The notes: generated by a model from the letters alone, not told the origin. Shown: positions 38,278 through 48,681, numbered from the stretch's first letter. The stretch: DNA of 64,000 bases from Sphingopyxis sp. JAI108 (GCF_013410105.1 NZ_JACCCJ010000001.1:868001-932000); one strand, 5' to 3'. Program-made: numbers and translations.

Positions 38278-39018
38278 TCAAGCCGCTCGCTTGCGTCCGG
38301 CGATAAGAAATTCGACATTGCCTTCCGGCCCCGTGATCGGGCTTTCGACGAGGTCGAGCACGTCCCATCCCTCCCCGGTCAGCCAAGCGCGCACTTCGGC
38401 ACAGACGCGGGCATGGACCGCGGCGTCGCGCACGACGCCTTTCTTGCCGATCTCCTGGCGCTCGGCCTCGAACTGCGGCTTAATCAACGCGACGATCCGG
38501 GCCCCCTCTTTCGCGAAGCTCATCGGCACCGGCAGCACCTTCGACAGCGCGATGAAGCTCGCATCGCAAACGATCAGGTCGATGGGTTCGGGGATATGGT
38601 CGGCGGTCAGGATGCGCGCGCTCGTCTGTTCGTGGACGATGACACGGTCGTCCTGCCGCAGTTTCCACGCGAGCTGGTTGGTGCCCGAATCGACTGCGTA
38701 AACCCGCACGGCGCCGCGGCTGAGCAGCACGTCGGTGAACCCGCCGGTCGACGATCCGACGTCGATCGCGACCGCGCCCGCCACGTCCCATCCGAGATGG
38801 GTGAGCGCATGGTCGAGCTTGATCCCGCCGCGCGACACCCAGGGATGGTCGCGGCCCTTGACGCTGATTTCAGCATCATCGGCGATCTGCTGCCCCGGCT
38901 TGTCGATCTTGCTTGTCCCGACGAAGGCGAGCCCGGCGAGGATCAGCGCCTGTGCGCGCGTCCGGCTTTCGGCAAGGCCGCGATCGACGAGCAGCTGGTC
39001 GGCACGCTGTTTCGCCAT
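38278..39018 (-). CDS. tlyA: TlyA family rRNA (cytidine-2'-O)-methyltransferase / hemolysin
   Basis: 246 residues. An N-terminal S4-like RNA-binding domain (R-A-D-Q-L-L-V-D-R-G-L-A-E-S-R) precedes a FtsJ-type Rossmann methyltransferase with motif I D-V-G-S-S-T-G-G-F-T and a K-D-K-E-like Lys in L-I-K-P-Q-F-E. TlyA methylates C1409 of 16S and C1920 of 23S rRNA in mycobacteria. Its start overlaps the stop of dsbD by one base (TGATG), so the two are translationally coupled. Confidence 0.9.
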   Translation of the reverse strand: MAKQRADQLLVDRGLAESRTRAQALILAGLAFVGTSKIDKPGQQIADDAEISVKGRDHPWVSRGGIKLDHALTHLGWDVAGAVAIDVGSSTGGFTDVLLSRGAVRVYAVDSGTNQLAWKLRQDDRVIVHEQTSARILTADHIPEPIDLIVCDASFIALSKVLPVPMSFAKEGARIVALIKPQFEAERQEIGKKGVVRDAAVHARVCAEVRAWLTGEGWDVLDLVESPITGPEGNVEFLIAGRKRAA

Positions 39019-41087
39019 CAGCGCTTCGCCTTGTCGGTGAGCAGGCCGGGCGTCAGGATCTGCGGCAGGATTTCGGGCTTCGCGGCGCCGGGTTCATACC
39101 AAAGGTAGAGCGGCACGCTGTTGCGACCATGATCGGCGAGCGTTCGGGTGATGACGGGGTCGCCGTTGGTCCAGTCGCCGACGAGCGTGATGACGCCCGC
39201 CTCGTCGAACGCCCGCTGCACCGCTTCGCGCTCGATTGCGCCGGCTTCGTTCGCCTTGCACGACAGGCACCAGTCGGCGGTGAAATAGACGAAAACGGGC
39301 TTGCCGGTCGCGCGGGCCCTGGTGAGCGCATCGGAGGAAAAGGTCGATCCCGCGCCGGCCACCGTGCGTTCGGCTTCGGCCACTTCGGTTACCGCGCCCG
39401 CAAGGCTGACGAGCAAGAGCAGGCCGGAGGCGAACAGCAGCCACGACCGCCGGTCGCCGCGCTGGATCGAGCCATAGTGCGTCAGCAGGACGAGCGCCAT
39501 CGCCACGGCGAGGCTGGGCCAGAGAAGCTGCTCGCCGCTGCCGAGCTGGCGCCACAGCAACCATGCCAAGGCCAGCGTGGTGAGGCCCATCGGCAGCGCC
39601 ATCCATTTGCGGAAACGGTCCATCCACGGGCCCGGCTTCGGCAGGCGATTGCGCAGGGCGGGCACAAAGCCGATCGCGAGGAAGGGCAGGGCGAGCCCCA
39701 ACCCCAACCCGCCGAAGATCGGGAGCGCCGCCCACGCGGGCAGCACCAATGTCGCTCCGAGCGCCGCGCCGAGCAGCGGCCCGCTGCACGGCGTCGCGAC
39801 GAAGGCCGCGAGCGCGCCGGTCCAGAAGCCGCCCGCCGCACCGCCCTTGCCGGCGAGCGCCTGTCCGGCGCCGAAGGACGGCAGCTCATAAAAGCCAAGC
39901 AGGTTGAGCGTGATCGCGAGCGCGAGGATCAGCAGCGCGAGCACGCTGACCGGATGCTGGAGCTGGAACGCCCAGCCGACCTGCTCGCCGGCGGCGCGCA
40001 GCGCGAGCAGCACGCCGCCGAGGAGCAGCGCGGTGACGATGGCGCCGGCGGTGTAAGCGAGCGCCTCGACTTTTGCCGAACGCGCATCGCCGCCCGATCG
40101 CGCGAGGCTCAGCGCCTTGAGGCTCAATATCGGGAAGACGCAGGGCATCAGATTGAGGATCAGACCGCCGAGGATCGCGCCGCCGAGTGCGGTCCAGAAC
40201 AGGCCCATATCGATGCCGCCCGCCTTCCCGGCGATCACCTCTCCGGAGGCGGGAACCGCGCCGGGTTCGAGCCGCAGCGACAGGCCGCGGCCTCCGCCCA
40301 GCTTCAGCAGCGCCGCGATCGGTCCCGCGCGATCGCCCTTCGCACGGGCTTCGACGATGATCTGGTCGCCGTTGCGGCTGAAATTCTGGGGAGCGGCATA
40401 ATCGACCACGTCCTGCGTCTCGACGAACAGGTGCGGCGCGTCGATCGCGGTGCTGGCGGGGAGGGGGATGGCAAAGCGCACCATGTCGCCGCGCTTTTCC
40501 CACGTGCCGTGCCGGTCGAGCGGCTGCGGGAGCAGCGCGCGCCAGCCGTCGAAGCGTTCGCGTTCGGCGGCCGTGACATGTCCGTTTCCCGCCTTCAGTG
40601 CGACCGAAATTACCGCCGTTTCGGGAACGCAGACCTTGTCGGTGCAGGCAAGCCAGTTGGCGATCCCCGACAAAGTCAGGTCGGTGCCGGGCGCGATGTC
40701 CTTGTCGACCTGCACGTCGGCGAGCAGCGCATAGGGGTGCTCATAGACATGGTTCATCATGCCGAAGAGGGTCAGCGCATCGGGGACGGGATAGCGGAAG
40801 GGCGCGATCGTCACGCCCTCGGGCGCATTCCATTCGACCGACAGGCCGAAACCCGCGTCGCCGCCATTGGCCCAATAACCGTGCCACGTCTTTTCGGGCG
40901 TCATGGTAAGCGCGAGCGTCGTCGTGCCTCCGGGAGCGGGTACGACCGACTCGGCGACGAGTTTCGGCCGGATATGCGTCGATTGCGCGTGCGCGGGGGT
41001 GAGGGCGACGAGGCTGAGCGCCAGCACCGCGAGAACCGCGCGCGCGACCCGTGTCACAAAAGCCTCACTCTGCAAATTCATGGCCAT
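39018..41087 (-). CDS. dsbD: Thiol:disulphide interchange protein DsbD
   Basis: 689 residues. A signal peptide (V-L-A-L-S-L-V-A-L-T-P-A-H-A) precedes a periplasmic N-terminal domain. Then come eight membrane helices with the two catalytic Cys (L-M-P-C-V-F-P and A-T-P-C-S-G-P) that pass electrons across the membrane. The C-terminal thioredoxin-like domain has W-C-L-S-C-K. It delivers reductant to periplasmic DsbC/CcmG-type proteins. Followed by tlyA with a one-base overlap. Confidence 0.93.
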   Translation of the reverse strand: MAMNLQSEAFVTRVARAVLAVLALSLVALTPAHAQSTHIRPKLVAESVVPAPGGTTTLALTMTPEKTWHGYWANGGDAGFGLSVEWNAPEGVTIAPFRYPVPDALTLFGMMNHVYEHPYALLADVQVDKDIAPGTDLTLSGIANWLACTDKVCVPETAVISVALKAGNGHVTAAERERFDGWRALLPQPLDRHGTWEKRGDMVRFAIPLPASTAIDAPHLFVETQDVVDYAAPQNFSRNGDQIIVEARAKGDRAGPIAALLKLGGGRGLSLRLEPGAVPASGEVIAGKAGGIDMGLFWTALGGAILGGLILNLMPCVFPILSLKALSLARSGGDARSAKVEALAYTAGAIVTALLLGGVLLALRAAGEQVGWAFQLQHPVSVLALLILALAITLNLLGFYELPSFGAGQALAGKGGAAGGFWTGALAAFVATPCSGPLLGAALGATLVLPAWAALPIFGGLGLGLALPFLAIGFVPALRNRLPKPGPWMDRFRKWMALPMGLTTLALAWLLWRQLGSGEQLLWPSLAVAMALVLLTHYGSIQRGDRRSWLLFASGLLLLVSLAGAVTEVAEAERTVAGAGSTFSSDALTRARATGKPVFVYFTADWCLSCKANEAGAIEREAVQRAFDEAGVITLVGDWTNGDPVITRTLADHGRNSVPLYLWYEPGAAKPEILPQILTPGLLTDKAKR

Positions 41088-41182
41088 GCGCGCGCCCGTT
41101 CATCGTTCGAAGGCTTGCCATATAGGCGGCTTTCGTCGAGAGGACAGCCCGCGCTGACACCCCCAGGTTGGAGAAGCCGTCC

Positions 41183-42850
41183 GTGAAGCTGAAATATCTG
41201 TCCACCGCCCTTGCCACCGCGCTTTGCCTCGTCGCTGCCGGAACCGGCCTCGCGCAGGATTCGGCCGCGCCGGTGCGAAAGGTTACTGCCGCGACCCCGG
41301 CGCCGAAGCTGGTCATCATGATCGCGGTCGATCAGTTTTCAGCCGATCTTTTCGCCGAATATCGCGGGCGGTTCACCGGCGGCCTTGCGCGGCTCGCGTC
41401 GGGCGTCGTCTTTCCGTCGGGCTATCAGGCGCATGGCGCGACCGAAACCTGCCCCGGCCATTCGACGATCCTGACCGGCAACCACCCCGCGCACACCGGC
41501 ATCGTCGCCAATAATTATTTCGATCTCTCGGTCGCGCGCGCGGACAAGCGCGTTTATTGCGCCGAGGACGAGGCCGTGGCGGGAACGACGTCGAAAGGCG
41601 GCGAATATGCTGCTTCGGTAAAGCATCTGCTCGTCCCGACGCTCGGCGACCTGATGAAGGCGCGCGACCCGAAGGCGCAGGTCGTCTCGGTATCGGGCAA
41701 GGACCGCGCGGCGATCATGATGGGCGGGCGTCAGGCCGACGAGCTGATGTGGCTCGTGCCCACCGGCCTCACCGGCTATCGCGGCACCACCTTGTCACCG
41801 ACCGCGCAGCAGGCGAGCGCGGCGATCGCCGCCGCAATCGGCCAGCCGCGTTCCGCGCTGACGCTCCCTGCCGAGTGCGCGCCGCACGACATTGCGATCC
41901 AGCTCGAAAAGGGCGGTTCGGTCGGCACCGGCCGCATGGCGCGCGACGCTGGCGACTTCCGCCGCTTCATGGCGTCGCCCGAGGCGGACGGCGCCGTACT
42001 CGCGACCGCGGCTGCGCTCCGCCAGGTCCGCAAGATGGGCGAGGGGGATAGCACCGACCTGTTGATCGTGGGCCTTTCGGCGACCGATTATGTCGGCCAC
42101 AGCACCGGCACCGAAGGCAGCGAAATGTGCCTCCAGATGGCGGGGCTCGACCGTGAACTCGGCGATTTCTTCGCGCGCCTCGATCAGGCCGGGATCGACT
42201 ATATGGTGGCGCTGACCGCCGATCATGGCGGCCACGACCTGCCCGAACGCAACCGTCAGAACGCCTGGCCCGACGCCCAGCGCGTCGACAAGGCGCTCGA
42301 TCCCGAGGCGATGAGCAAGGCGGTCGCCGAAAAGCTCGGCCTGCCGCAGCTTATTCTGTATGGCGACGGCGGCGACTATTATCTGGCGAAGACGCTGACC
42401 GCGGCGCAGCGCAAGGCGGTGCTCGCCGAACTGCTGCCGCGCCTTCGCGCGCACCCGCAGGTCGAGGCGGTGGCAACGCGCCAGGAACTCGACGCGCATC
42501 CGATCTCGAAGCGCGCGCCCGATAGCTGGACGCTGATGGACAAGCTGCGCGCCTCCTATTATCCGCAGCGGTCGGGCGACTTCATCATCGCGCTGAAGCC
42601 ACGCGTGACGCCGATCCCCGAATCGGGCGTCGGCTATGTCGCGACGCACGGCTCGGTGTGGGATTACGATCGCCGCGTACCGATCCTCTTCTGGCGCAAG
42701 GGGCTGGCCGCATTCGAACAGCCCAACGCCGTGATGACGGTGGATATCATGCCGACGCTGGCGTCGTTGATCGGCCTTCCGGTTGATGCAAGCAAGATCG
42801 ATGGCCGCTGCCTCGACCTGATTTCGGGTCCTGAAAGCAGTTGCCGGTAA
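41183..42850 (+). CDS. PafA-like secreted alkaline phosphatase
   Basis: 555 residues. A signal peptide (A-T-A-L-C-L-V-A-A-G-T-G-L-A-Q) leads to an alkaline phosphatase superfamily core: V-D-Q-F-S-A-D near 50, the phospho-acceptor Thr89 in H-G-A-T-E-T-C-P-G-H-S-T, A-T-D-Y-V-G-H-S-T-G, and T-A-D-H-G-G-H. The Thr nucleophile and N-type surroundings match calcium-independent PafA phosphomonoesterases. I prefer the GTG at 41183, which has GGAG 11 bases upstream, over a TTG at 41168. The next gene, proC, begins 19 bases after the stop. Confidence 0.85.
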   Translation: MKLKYLSTALATALCLVAAGTGLAQDSAAPVRKVTAATPAPKLVIMIAVDQFSADLFAEYRGRFTGGLARLASGVVFPSGYQAHGATETCPGHSTILTGNHPAHTGIVANNYFDLSVARADKRVYCAEDEAVAGTTSKGGEYAASVKHLLVPTLGDLMKARDPKAQVVSVSGKDRAAIMMGGRQADELMWLVPTGLTGYRGTTLSPTAQQASAAIAAAIGQPRSALTLPAECAPHDIAIQLEKGGSVGTGRMARDAGDFRRFMASPEADGAVLATAAALRQVRKMGEGDSTDLLIVGLSATDYVGHSTGTEGSEMCLQMAGLDRELGDFFARLDQAGIDYMVALTADHGGHDLPERNRQNAWPDAQRVDKALDPEAMSKAVAEKLGLPQLILYGDGGDYYLAKTLTAAQRKAVLAELLPRLRAHPQVEAVATRQELDAHPISKRAPDSWTLMDKLRASYYPQRSGDFIIALKPRVTPIPESGVGYVATHGSVWDYDRRVPILFWRKGLAAFEQPNAVMTVDIMPTLASLIGLPVDASKIDGRCLDLISGPESSCR

Positions 42851-42869
42851 CAAAGAAGAATCAGGGACC

Positions 42870-43700
42870 ATGACGAAGAATTTGAAGGGTTTTACCGGCC
42901 GGATGCTGCTGGTCGGGTGCGGCAACATGGCGGGCGCGATGCTCGATCGCTGGCTGAAGGCGGGGCTGGATCCCGCTGCGGTCACGATCGTCGATCCGTT
43001 CGCGGCATCGCGCGAGGGGATCGTGCGATTCGCGTCGCTCGCCGAGTGGCTCGCCGCGGGCGGAGCCGCCGAATGGGTCATGCTCGGCATGAAGCCGCAG
43101 CAACTCGGCGACGTCGCGAACGAGCTCGCCGAGGTCGTGTCGGGCGACGTCCATCTGCTGTCGATACTCGCAGGCGTTTCGCTCGCCGACCTGGCGGCGC
43201 GTTTTCCGGCGGCGCGGGCACAGGTCCGCATCCTTCCCAACCTCGCCGCGCGCATCGGCGCCGGCGTGTCGGCGGTCGCGAGCCTCGGGGACGCCGACGA
43301 GGGTGCCATCACCGGCCTGCTCGATCCGCTTGGCACCGTCGTCGCGCTTCCTGACGATGCGGCGATGGACCTCGTCACCGCCTTCACCGGCAGCGGGCCG
43401 GCCTTCGTCTTTCGCCTGATCGAATCCTACGCGGCGGCGGGCGAACGGCTCGGCCTGTCGGCCGAGGATGCGTTGAAGCTCGCCACGGCGACCTTCGGCG
43501 GCGCAACCGCGCTGCTTGCCGACAGCGGAGAAAAGCCCGGGGTGCTGATCGCGCAAGTCGCGAGCAAGGGCGGGACGACGCAAGCGGGGCTCGACGTGCT
43601 CGACAGCGACGGCCAGCTCGCGGCGCTGCTCACCAACGTGCTGCGCGCGGCGCGCGACCGCGGCCGCGAGCTGGCGGATATTGCGCGGGGCGAGGGCTGA
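42870..43700 (+). CDS. proC: Pyrroline-5-carboxylate reductase
   Basis: 276 residues; last step of proline synthesis. Motifs: NAD(P)-binding L-L-V-G-C-G-N-M-A-G near 13, K-P-Q-Q-L near 75, L-P-N-L-A-A-R-I-G-A-G-V-S-A-V, F-T-G-S-G-P-A-F-V-F, and V-A-S-K-G-G-T-T-Q-A-G-L near the end. Length and motif spacing are standard for P5CR. Tightly follows the PafA-like gene, but no functional link is evident. The convergent MarR gene ends two bases after its stop. Confidence 0.96.
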   Translation: MTKNLKGFTGRMLLVGCGNMAGAMLDRWLKAGLDPAAVTIVDPFAASREGIVRFASLAEWLAAGGAAEWVMLGMKPQQLGDVANELAEVVSGDVHLLSILAGVSLADLAARFPAARAQVRILPNLAARIGAGVSAVASLGDADEGAITGLLDPLGTVVALPDDAAMDLVTAFTGSGPAFVFRLIESYAAAGERLGLSAEDALKLATATFGGATALLADSGEKPGVLIAQVASKGGTTQAGLDVLDSDGQLAALLTNVLRAARDRGRELADIARGEG

Positions 43701-43701
43701 T

Positions 43702-44214
43702 CTAGCCCGCGTCTTTCCCCAATGCCGCGATCCGGCGGCGCTCGCGCGCGGGCACGAGCGCTTCGCTGACTTGCCAGAACCCGGTTACCGCCTGCTGCCC
43801 CGCATGGGTATAGGCGCGGCTCATCGTATCGCGGAGCGCCGTGAATATCTCGCGCTCGGTCGCGCGGCCGGCGTCGGTCAGCCGCAGCTCCTTCGCGCGC
43901 CGGTCGCGATTGCCCGGCCGCGTCGTCAGATATTCGCGCGCTTCGAGATCCTTAACCACCCGCCCCAATGATTGCTTGGTGATGCCGAGCAGCGCGAGCA
44001 GATCCGAAATCGTCAGACCCGGCTGGCGCGCGATGAAATAGAGCGCGCGATAATGCGCGCGTCCCAACCCCTTTTCGGCAAGCCGCGTATCGATCGCGCG
44101 CCACAGCGAGGCGTGGGCGAAAAAGAGGAATTCGATGCCGCGGCGCACCTCGTCCTCGCGCAAGAAAAGGGCAGAAGCGGCGGGAACTTGTGAAAGAAAA
44201 TTTTCATCCGGCAT
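43702..44214 (-). CDS. MarR family transcriptional regulator
   Basis: 170 residues. A winged-helix domain (T-I-S-D-L-L-A-L-L-G-I-T-K-Q-S-L-G-R-V-V-K recognition helix; R-D-R-R-A-K-E-L-R-L-T wing) and flanking dimer helices. Start at 44214 selected to drop a 380-residue extension that is antisense to ilvE. It is divergent from ilvE and may regulate it. Ligand unknown. Confidence 0.88.
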   Translation of the reverse strand: MPDENFLSQVPAASALFLREDEVRRGIEFLFFAHASLWRAIDTRLAEKGLGRAHYRALYFIARQPGLTISDLLALLGITKQSLGRVVKDLEAREYLTTRPGNRDRRAKELRLTDAGRATEREIFTALRDTMSRAYTHAGQQAVTGFWQVSEALVPARERRRIAALGKDAG

Positions 44215-44292
44215 AGTCGCTACCGTTGCGCGCGGTCCCGCTCTTTGGCAAGAGGCGCGCTCCCGAAACCAGCAAAGCAAAGGTGTTTTCGC

Positions 44293-45378
44293 ATGACCGC
44301 TCCCGCCTTCACCCACCTGTCGCACCCCAATCCGGTGGCGGACGACGTACGGGCGGCGGCGATTGCGGACCCGGTTTTCGGACGTGTCTTCACCGATCAT
44401 ATGGTGTCGATCCGCTATACCGAGGGGCAGGGCTGGCACGATGCGCAGGTGATGCCGCGCGGGCCGCTGACGCTCGATCCCGCGACCGCCGTGCTTCATT
44501 ATGCGCAGGAAATCTTCGAAGGGCTGAAGGCCTACCGCCTCGACGACGGCTCGATGGCGCTGTTCCGCGTCGAGGCCAATGCCGCGCGCTTCAACGCCAG
44601 CGCGCGCCGCATGGCGATGGCCGAACTGCCCGAGGACATGTTCATTGCGGCGGTGAAGGAAGCTGTCGCTGCCGACGCCAAATGGTTCCCGCCCGTCGAT
44701 GGCGGCGCGCTGTACCTGCGCCCCTTCATGTTTGCGAGCGAAGTGTTCCTCGGCGTCAAGCCGGCTTCCGAATATCAGTTCCTCGTCATCACCTCGCCGG
44801 TCGGCAATTATTTCAAATCGGGTGCGCCCGCGATCTCGCTCTGGGTGTCGGAGGATTATACCCGCGCCGCGCCGGGCGGCACGGGCGCCGCCAAATGTGG
44901 CGGCAATTATGCCTCCAGCCTCGTCGCACAGCGCGAGGCGACCGCCAAGGGACATGATCAGGTCGTTTTCCTCGACGCGGCGGAGCATCGCTGGATCGAG
45001 GAGCTCGGCGGCATGAACATGTTCTTCGTGTTCGACGACGGCAGCATCGTCACGCCGCCGCTGACCGGCACGATCCTGCCCGGCATCACCCGCGACGCGA
45101 TCATCACCCTGGCGCAGGACGCCGGGCTGACGGTCCGCGAGGAACCCTATGCGATCGATCAGTGGCAGGCCGATGCGGAAAGCGGCAAGCTGACCGAAAG
45201 CTTCGCCTGCGGCACCGCCGCGGTGGTCACGCCCGTCGGCAAGGTGACGCGCGGCGAGAAAAGCTTCACGATCGGCGCGGGCGGCCCCGGGCAGGTCACC
45301 GAAATGCTCAAGGTCAAGCTTGTCGACATCCAGCGCGGGCGCGCGGCGGATCCGCACGGCTGGGTCACGCGGCTCTGA
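44293..45378 (+). CDS. ilvE: Branched-chain amino acid aminotransferase
   Basis: 361-residue class IV PLP aminotransferase for Leu, Ile and Val. The Schiff-base Lys is at 201 (G-A-A-K-C-G-G-N-Y-A). Also seen are E-I-F-E-G-L-K-A-Y (near 73-81), E-L-G-G-M-N-M-F-F and the phosphate-binding T-G-T-I-L-P-G-I-T-R. This is the longer eukaryote/alphaproteobacterial subtype. Start at 44293 follows AAAGGTG. The tRNA-Gln gene lies 58 bases downstream. Confidence 0.96.
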   Translation: MTAPAFTHLSHPNPVADDVRAAAIADPVFGRVFTDHMVSIRYTEGQGWHDAQVMPRGPLTLDPATAVLHYAQEIFEGLKAYRLDDGSMALFRVEANAARFNASARRMAMAELPEDMFIAAVKEAVAADAKWFPPVDGGALYLRPFMFASEVFLGVKPASEYQFLVITSPVGNYFKSGAPAISLWVSEDYTRAAPGGTGAAKCGGNYASSLVAQREATAKGHDQVVFLDAAEHRWIEELGGMNMFFVFDDGSIVTPPLTGTILPGITRDAIITLAQDAGLTVREEPYAIDQWQADAESGKLTESFACGTAAVVTPVGKVTRGEKSFTIGAGGPGQVTEMLKVKLVDIQRGRAADPHGWVTRL

Positions 45379-45436
45379 TCCGACCCGCCTTGCATTCAGC
45401 GGCGCCGCGCTATAGAGCGCGCGTCGCACCGGCTGT

Positions 45437-45511
45437 TGGGGCGTCGCCAAGCGGTAAGGCAGCGGCTTTTGATGCCGCCATGCGCAGGTTCGAATCCTGC
45501 CGCCCCAGCCA
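45437..45511 (+). tRNA. tRNA-Gln (anticodon TTG)
   Basis: TGGGGCG (45437-45443) pairs with CGCCCCA (45501-45507). The anticodon loop CTTTTGA gives TTG, and the T-arm reads CAGG-TTCGAAT-CCTG. Discriminator G, then CCA encoded at 45509-45511. Length 75. No int or att-like duplication was seen beside it. Confidence 0.97.
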
Positions 45512-45562
45512 GCCGGTTCTGTCCGATATTCCTGTCCGCCCGCTTGACGGATGCGCCGCCCC

Positions 45563-46405
45563 TTATTGGAGCTGACAGATGTCGAGGACGTTCATGTCGT
45601 CATAGTCCTGATTCTCGCCAGCCATGACCCAGATGAAGGCATAGGCGCTGGTGCCCACGCCCATGTGGATCGACCAGGGGGGAGAGATCACGGCCTCGCC
45701 GTTCGCCATGACGATATGACGGGTGGCGTCGCCCCGGCCCATGAAGTGCATCACCCGCCCTTGCTCGGGATCGTCGAGATCGAAGTAGAAATAGATCTCG
45801 CTCCGGCGTTCGTGCACGTGCGGCGGCATCGTGTTCCACACGCTTCCCGGCTTGAGGATGGTGAGACCCATCGCCAGCTGCGCGCTGTCGCACACGCCCG
45901 GGATGACGAGCTGGTGAATCGTCCGGTCGTTGGCCGTCGCCAGGCTACCGCGCTCGAGCATCCTGGCGTCCGCGAGCGGCAGTTTGCGCGTGTCGCAGGC
46001 GCGATGTGCGGGGGACGAAGCGAGATAGAATCGCGCGCCGTTGCCGGAGAAGCGGACGTCTTTCGCGCTCATTGCGACGTACAGGCTGTCCTTCGCGCCG
46101 AGCGCGAATATTTCGCCATCGACGGTGACGGCGCCTTCGGCGCGCCCGACATTGACGATGCCGAGCTCACGCCGCTCGAGGAACGGGTGGCCGGCAGCCG
46201 ACGCGGGCTCCGATTGATCCGGTAGCCGGACGCTCCCGCTCTCGACCAGCACCCCGCCGATCACCAGCCGATCGGCATGCGTATAGTTGAGCACGCACTG
46301 GTTCGGACGGAACAGGTTCTGGATGAGATAGCGATCGCGCAGTTCGTCATTGGACACGCACGCCATCATGTCCGGATGGGTGGCGTAATAGGTTCGATCG
46401 AACAT
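45563..46405 (-). CDS. kduI: 5-Dehydro-4-deoxy-D-glucuronate isomerase
   Basis: 280-residue cupin isomerase of the pectin/uronate pathway (DKI to 2,5-diketo-3-deoxygluconate). Metal ligands are H196, H198 and E203 ([10 protein letters not shown]), and H247 in S-I-H-M-G; the first three match E. coli KduI numbering exactly and the last differs by two. The start at 46405 has GGAG six bases upstream. Last gene of the minus-strand series GntR, TonB receptor, secreted PHP-like protein, kduI, implying the imported ligand is a uronic-acid oligosaccharide. No kduD is seen in the window. Confidence 0.94.
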   Translation of the reverse strand: MFDRTYYATHPDMMACVSNDELRDRYLIQNLFRPNQCVLNYTHADRLVIGGVLVESGSVRLPDQSEPASAAGHPFLERRELGIVNVGRAEGAVTVDGEIFALGAKDSLYVAMSAKDVRFSGNGARFYLASSPAHRACDTRKLPLADARMLERGSLATANDRTIHQLVIPGVCDSAQLAMGLTILKPGSVWNTMPPHVHERRSEIYFYFDLDDPEQGRVMHFMGRGDATRHIVMANGEAVISPPWSIHMGVGTSAYAFIWVMAGENQDYDDMNVLDICQLQ

Positions 46406-46524
46406 GACTGCTCCGAAGAAGGACCGGGCCGGACCGGCGCGCCGATGTCGCCATTCCAGCCAAAAGGGCCGCGTGCAGTCGCCAGGGTGCGAAGCGCTGA
46501 CGACTGCACGGGCAGGGGGGAGGG

Positions 46525-48681
46525 CTATTTCGCTTTCGGAAAGACCGGCGGCGTGTATGCGCCGTTCGTCGCGACGTCCCACACCTCGATGCGCGCCCAT
46601 TTGCGGCCGCTGAGGTTGACGCGTTTTTCGATCGCGCGCGTACTGAATGGCGCGCTGCCGGTCAGGTCGATGCGATCGCGATAGACCTTGGTGCCGTCGC
46701 CGCTGACGATCTCGGCGAAGGCGAGCGGGAAGGTCCAGTCGATCTTCGCCCGCACCACGCTATTCCGCCCGAACGCCGCTTCCTCGCCGCTTTTCGCGCC
46801 GTTGATCGTGAATTCGGGTATCAGCACTTCGCCGGTGGTGGTGAAGAAACGGCCGCCGCGCAGCGCATCAAGCACGCTCTGCCAGCCGTCGGCATAGCGC
46901 GGCAACGGCCCGTCGAGCCGCAGGTAATTGATGTTCATATGCGCGTAGAGCTCGCTCTCGTCGGAGAGCTGGAACACGTCGACCTCGCCGGGGGCGAATT
47001 TGCGCTCGGACGGTTTCGCCGCCCAATTGTTCATGTCGTCGAGCGTGTCGAGCACGCGCGTGCCGAGGCGCGGCAGCGAATAATCGACCGGCATGTTCTT
47101 CCACGCGCCGCCGAGGAAGCGGTCGCTTTTGAAAAAGGCCGTATCCTTGTGCTTGTCGGGAAAGCCCAGCGAGCCCTTGATCCGCGGGTGCGCGGTCCAC
47201 ATCAGGCCATTTTCGTCCTGCATCAGCTTCAGGACATCCGCCTGCGAGCCGACATGATAGACCTTGCCCAGCTCGGGATCATTCTCGACGAAGGGCTGCC
47301 CCTCCTTGCGGTCCAGTGTCCAATAGACCGGCTTGGGGAAGAAGCTGATCCAGTGCCCGCCTAGATGGACGTTGGGTTCCTCGCCCGGGAGCAGCAGCAG
47401 CTTGTCGTCCGACAGCCGCGCGGTCTCCGCGTGCATCGTCTTGAGCAGCGTCAGCCGGTCGCCCGCGCGATCGAGCGCCTCGCGCCCCAGGTGAAGCTCG
47501 GCGAGGTGGACGATCTCGACGTTCATGTCCTTGAAGCGCTTGACGAAATCGGGGGACTCGAGCCCGTCGGGCACGCTCGTCGATTGCTGGAATCGTTTCG
47601 TGTTGAGAAAGGCTTCGGTATGCTCGACATGATAATGGCTGGTGAAGGTGCGGTGCCCGTCGAGCGCCTTGAAGCGGTCGCCGCGCGTATAGGCCAGCGC
47701 GGCCTTGGTGACGCTCGCCGCATCGCCACCGTCGGGCAGCAGGAAGACGCCCATGTCCTGCGTCGTGCCCGGCGGCGCGTTGACCCACGGCACATAGCGC
47801 CGATCGCCCTCGAGCGTCTGGCGCACGCCGAAGCTCGTCCGGCCGGCGAGGTTGCGATAGTCGTTGCCGTACCAGGCCGAATTGTCGTTATTGGCATAAT
47901 CGAGCGGGTAATAGAACTGGTGCGGCGGCGGGACGATGCCAAGCGAACCGCCCGCGGCGCCTTCCGCGACGATCATTCGGGCGCGGACCTTGGGGGAAAC
48001 CGCTGGCCCCCGCGACGCATCGCCTTCCTTGCGCACCATCGCGTCGCTGGTGTCGGTGAAAGCGATCGATCGCCACGGCAGCGCCGCCGAGGATGCAACC
48101 CCGAGACCGGCGTCGAAGGTATAGGCGGTGGCCTCGCGCGCGGTCGACATCACCATGGCGGCGCGGACCAGCCGCGAGCCCGGATAGATGGTGAACTCAT
48201 AGGTGCCGGAGAAGGGCCCGGCGGCCGCACCGCCGACGATCACCTTGGTATATCCGCCCTCCGCGCGCACGCTGATGTCGTTGCGCGCGAGCGTGAGGGG
48301 GAAGCTTTCGAACGGGCGCTTGCGCGGGTTGTCGAAGAAGATCGTCCAGCCCTGCTTGAGATCGCGCGTGCCGACGGTGACGACGCCGGCGGGATCGACG
48401 CCGCCGAGCACCGTCTTGCCGGCGACTGCGATCGACTGGATCAGCGGTTTTTCGCGGTCGAGCGACAGGACAAGCTGCGCGCGCTCATTCTGCGCGGAGG
48501 GCCAGTCGATCGTCACCGAATCCTGCGTCTGCGCCACGCGCACGTCGCCGGGCAATGCCTTGCCCGGCTCGCTCAGAACCGTCGCCGCTGCCTGCGCGTG
48601 CGCTGTGCCGGTCATTGCGGCGCTGCCTGCCGCCAGAGCCGTCGCCAGCCCGAGCGCCGCGAACATCCGTTTTCTGTTCAA
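46525..48681 (-). CDS. Large secreted protein with PHP-like metal motifs, function unknown
   Basis: 718 residues. A signal peptide is clear (cleavage near A-H-A-Q at 30). Residues 31-330 are beta-rich with no named domain. From about 345 there is a metal-site-like series: H349-Y-H351, H392-x-x-E395-x-H397, H417, E434, H439, G-G-H443 and T-A-H498-P-R, resembling PHP phosphoesterase/hydrolase ligands. I do not recognise a characterised family. Position between a TonB receptor and kduI argues for a periplasmic step on a carbohydrate ligand, for example hydrolysis or deacylation. Catalysis is not proven by sequence. Confidence 0.65.
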   Translation of the reverse strand: MNRKRMFAALGLATALAAGSAAMTGTAHAQAAATVLSEPGKALPGDVRVAQTQDSVTIDWPSAQNERAQLVLSLDREKPLIQSIAVAGKTVLGGVDPAGVVTVGTRDLKQGWTIFFDNPRKRPFESFPLTLARNDISVRAEGGYTKVIVGGAAAGPFSGTYEFTIYPGSRLVRAAMVMSTAREATAYTFDAGLGVASSAALPWRSIAFTDTSDAMVRKEGDASRGPAVSPKVRARMIVAEGAAGGSLGIVPPPHQFYYPLDYANNDNSAWYGNDYRNLAGRTSFGVRQTLEGDRRYVPWVNAPPGTTQDMGVFLLPDGGDAASVTKAALAYTRGDRFKALDGHRTFTSHYHVEHTEAFLNTKRFQQSTSVPDGLESPDFVKRFKDMNVEIVHLAELHLGREALDRAGDRLTLLKTMHAETARLSDDKLLLLPGEEPNVHLGGHWISFFPKPVYWTLDRKEGQPFVENDPELGKVYHVGSQADVLKLMQDENGLMWTAHPRIKGSLGFPDKHKDTAFFKSDRFLGGAWKNMPVDYSLPRLGTRVLDTLDDMNNWAAKPSERKFAPGEVDVFQLSDESELYAHMNINYLRLDGPLPRYADGWQSVLDALRGGRFFTTTGEVLIPEFTINGAKSGEEAAFGRNSVVRAKIDWTFPLAFAEIVSGDGTKVYRDRIDLTGSAPFSTRAIEKRVNLSGRKWARIEVWDVATNGAYTPPVFPKAK

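Noticed and set aside
43702..45450. 582-codon minus-strand frame
   Set aside because: Only its last 170 codons are MarR-like; the first part is antisense to ilvE.
45437..45600. Integration site at tRNA-Gln
   Set aside because: No duplicated tRNA end or integrase gene could be seen on either side in the window.
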